The notes beneath the pieces are model-generated. The model was given only the letters and a program-made list of their open reading frames with translations. It made no database searches and was not told where the DNA came from. Shown here piece after piece: positions 5,091 through 5,563 of a DNA stretch of 5,563 bases. The stretch comes from Ruminococcaceae bacterium UBA4306 (GTDB lineage Bacteria > Bacillota > Clostridia > Oscillospirales > Acutalibacteraceae): the NCBI GenBank assembly GCA_002394725.1, contig DGUQ01000049.1:1-5563 (forward strand), written 5' to 3'. Positions within the stretch are counted from its first letter, which is position 1. Every line of letters starts with the position of its first letter. Both the position numbers and the translations under genes were made by a program.

Positions 5091-5563
5091 ATGAAAAGAC
5101 TGATCAAACTGATGAGCATCATCCTCTGTTTGGCGATCGCTCTGTCGACCTCGCTGATGGGCGTATTCGCTCTGTCACTCAAGGGCGTCAGCCTCAAATC
5201 CGACGACGATACGGCGACCGCCGATGAAGCGCCGCTCTTTAAGGACGAGACCGTCTATGTCATGGCGAAGGCGGACGGTACGGTCGACAAGATCATCGTC
5301 AGCGACTGGATCAAGAACAACAAGAAAGCTGACGTCATCAAGGATGTCGCTGCCCTCGGCGATATCGAAAACGTCAAAACCGACGCTTCCTTCACGATGG
5401 ACGGCGACAATATGCGCGTCTGGCAGGCGAACGGCGAGGATCTCTATATCCAGGGCAAGGGCACCGAGAAACTGCCTGTCGATCTGTCCCTGACCTACAC
5501 CCTCGACGGCAAGGTCGTCACGCCCGATCAGATCGCCGGCAAGAGCGGCGACGTCACCATCCG
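5091..5563 (+). CDS. Exported protein of unknown function, 3' end outside window
   Basis: The first 157 residues are visible and the frame is still open at the window edge. MKRLIKLMSIILCLAIALSTSLMGVFA is a classic signal peptide: a basic start, a hydrophobic core and a V-F-A cleavage site near residue 27. The mature part begins with an acidic linker (about 38-46). Next come ETVYVMAKADGTVDKIIVSDW (53-73) and an E-N-V-K-T-D segment (93-98). A beta-rich stretch then includes NGEDLYIQGKG and LPVDLSLTYTLDGK. I recall similar proteins in Clostridia beside MMPL transporters, usually unnamed and much longer, some likened to the YhgE/Pip group. That recollection is not proof. Tight spacing and a strong ribosome binding site make it the second gene of the transporter operon. 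A surface or transporter-accessory role is inference. Confidence 0.8.
   Translation, partial: MKRLIKLMSIILCLAIALSTSLMGVFALSLKGVSLKSDDDTATADEAPLFKDETVYVMAKADGTVDKIIVSDWIKNNKKADVIKDVAALGDIENVKTDASFTMDGDNMRVWQANGEDLYIQGKGTEKLPVDLSLTYTLDGKVVTPDQIAGKSGDVTI

Overview
The window most likely comes from a Clostridia chromosome, probably an Oscillospiraceae/Ruminococcus-like gut bacterium. The signs are strong AGGAGG-type ribosome binding sites, GC-rich codons between AT-rich promoter regions, Gram-positive-style exported proteins, and an intergenic stretch packed with short GC-rich palindromes. The taxon is inferred from style, not from a marker gene. All five recognised genes lie on the + strand.

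Layout: (1) Bases 1-573 hold no convincing gene. Bases 74-404 are a cluster of palindromic units repeatedly bounded by TAGGG/CCCTA. Bases 434-522 look like a regulatory region with hexamers in 11-bp register followed by a -35/-10 pair. (2) 574-1281 encodes a stand-alone VTC-domain protein (polyphosphate polymerase-like, triphosphate tunnel fold). 1397-2062 encodes a DUF4956 membrane protein, and a strong hairpin terminator follows at 2129-2178. (3) 2279-2824 encodes a TetR-family regulator with its own promoter (perfect TATAAT) and its own terminator (2836-2864). (4) 2979-5057 encodes a 692-residue MMPL/RND-type transporter. It is followed after 33 bp by an exported protein starting at 5091 that runs off the window end.

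How they may work together: the first pair looks like a two-gene polyphosphate module, a soluble catalytic tunnel domain plus a separate membrane partner. The upstream 11-bp-spaced TTCAYA-like boxes resemble PhoP/PhoB-type direct repeats, which would fit phosphate-responsive control. The second group looks like a TetR-controlled export locus, in which the transporter and the exported protein form one transcription unit. An imperfect 19-bp dyad at 2881-2899, in the gap between regulator and transporter, is a candidate operator. The strongest candidates for something little described are the split VTC/DUF4956 system with its putative Pho-type control region, and the MMPL plus exported-partner pair.
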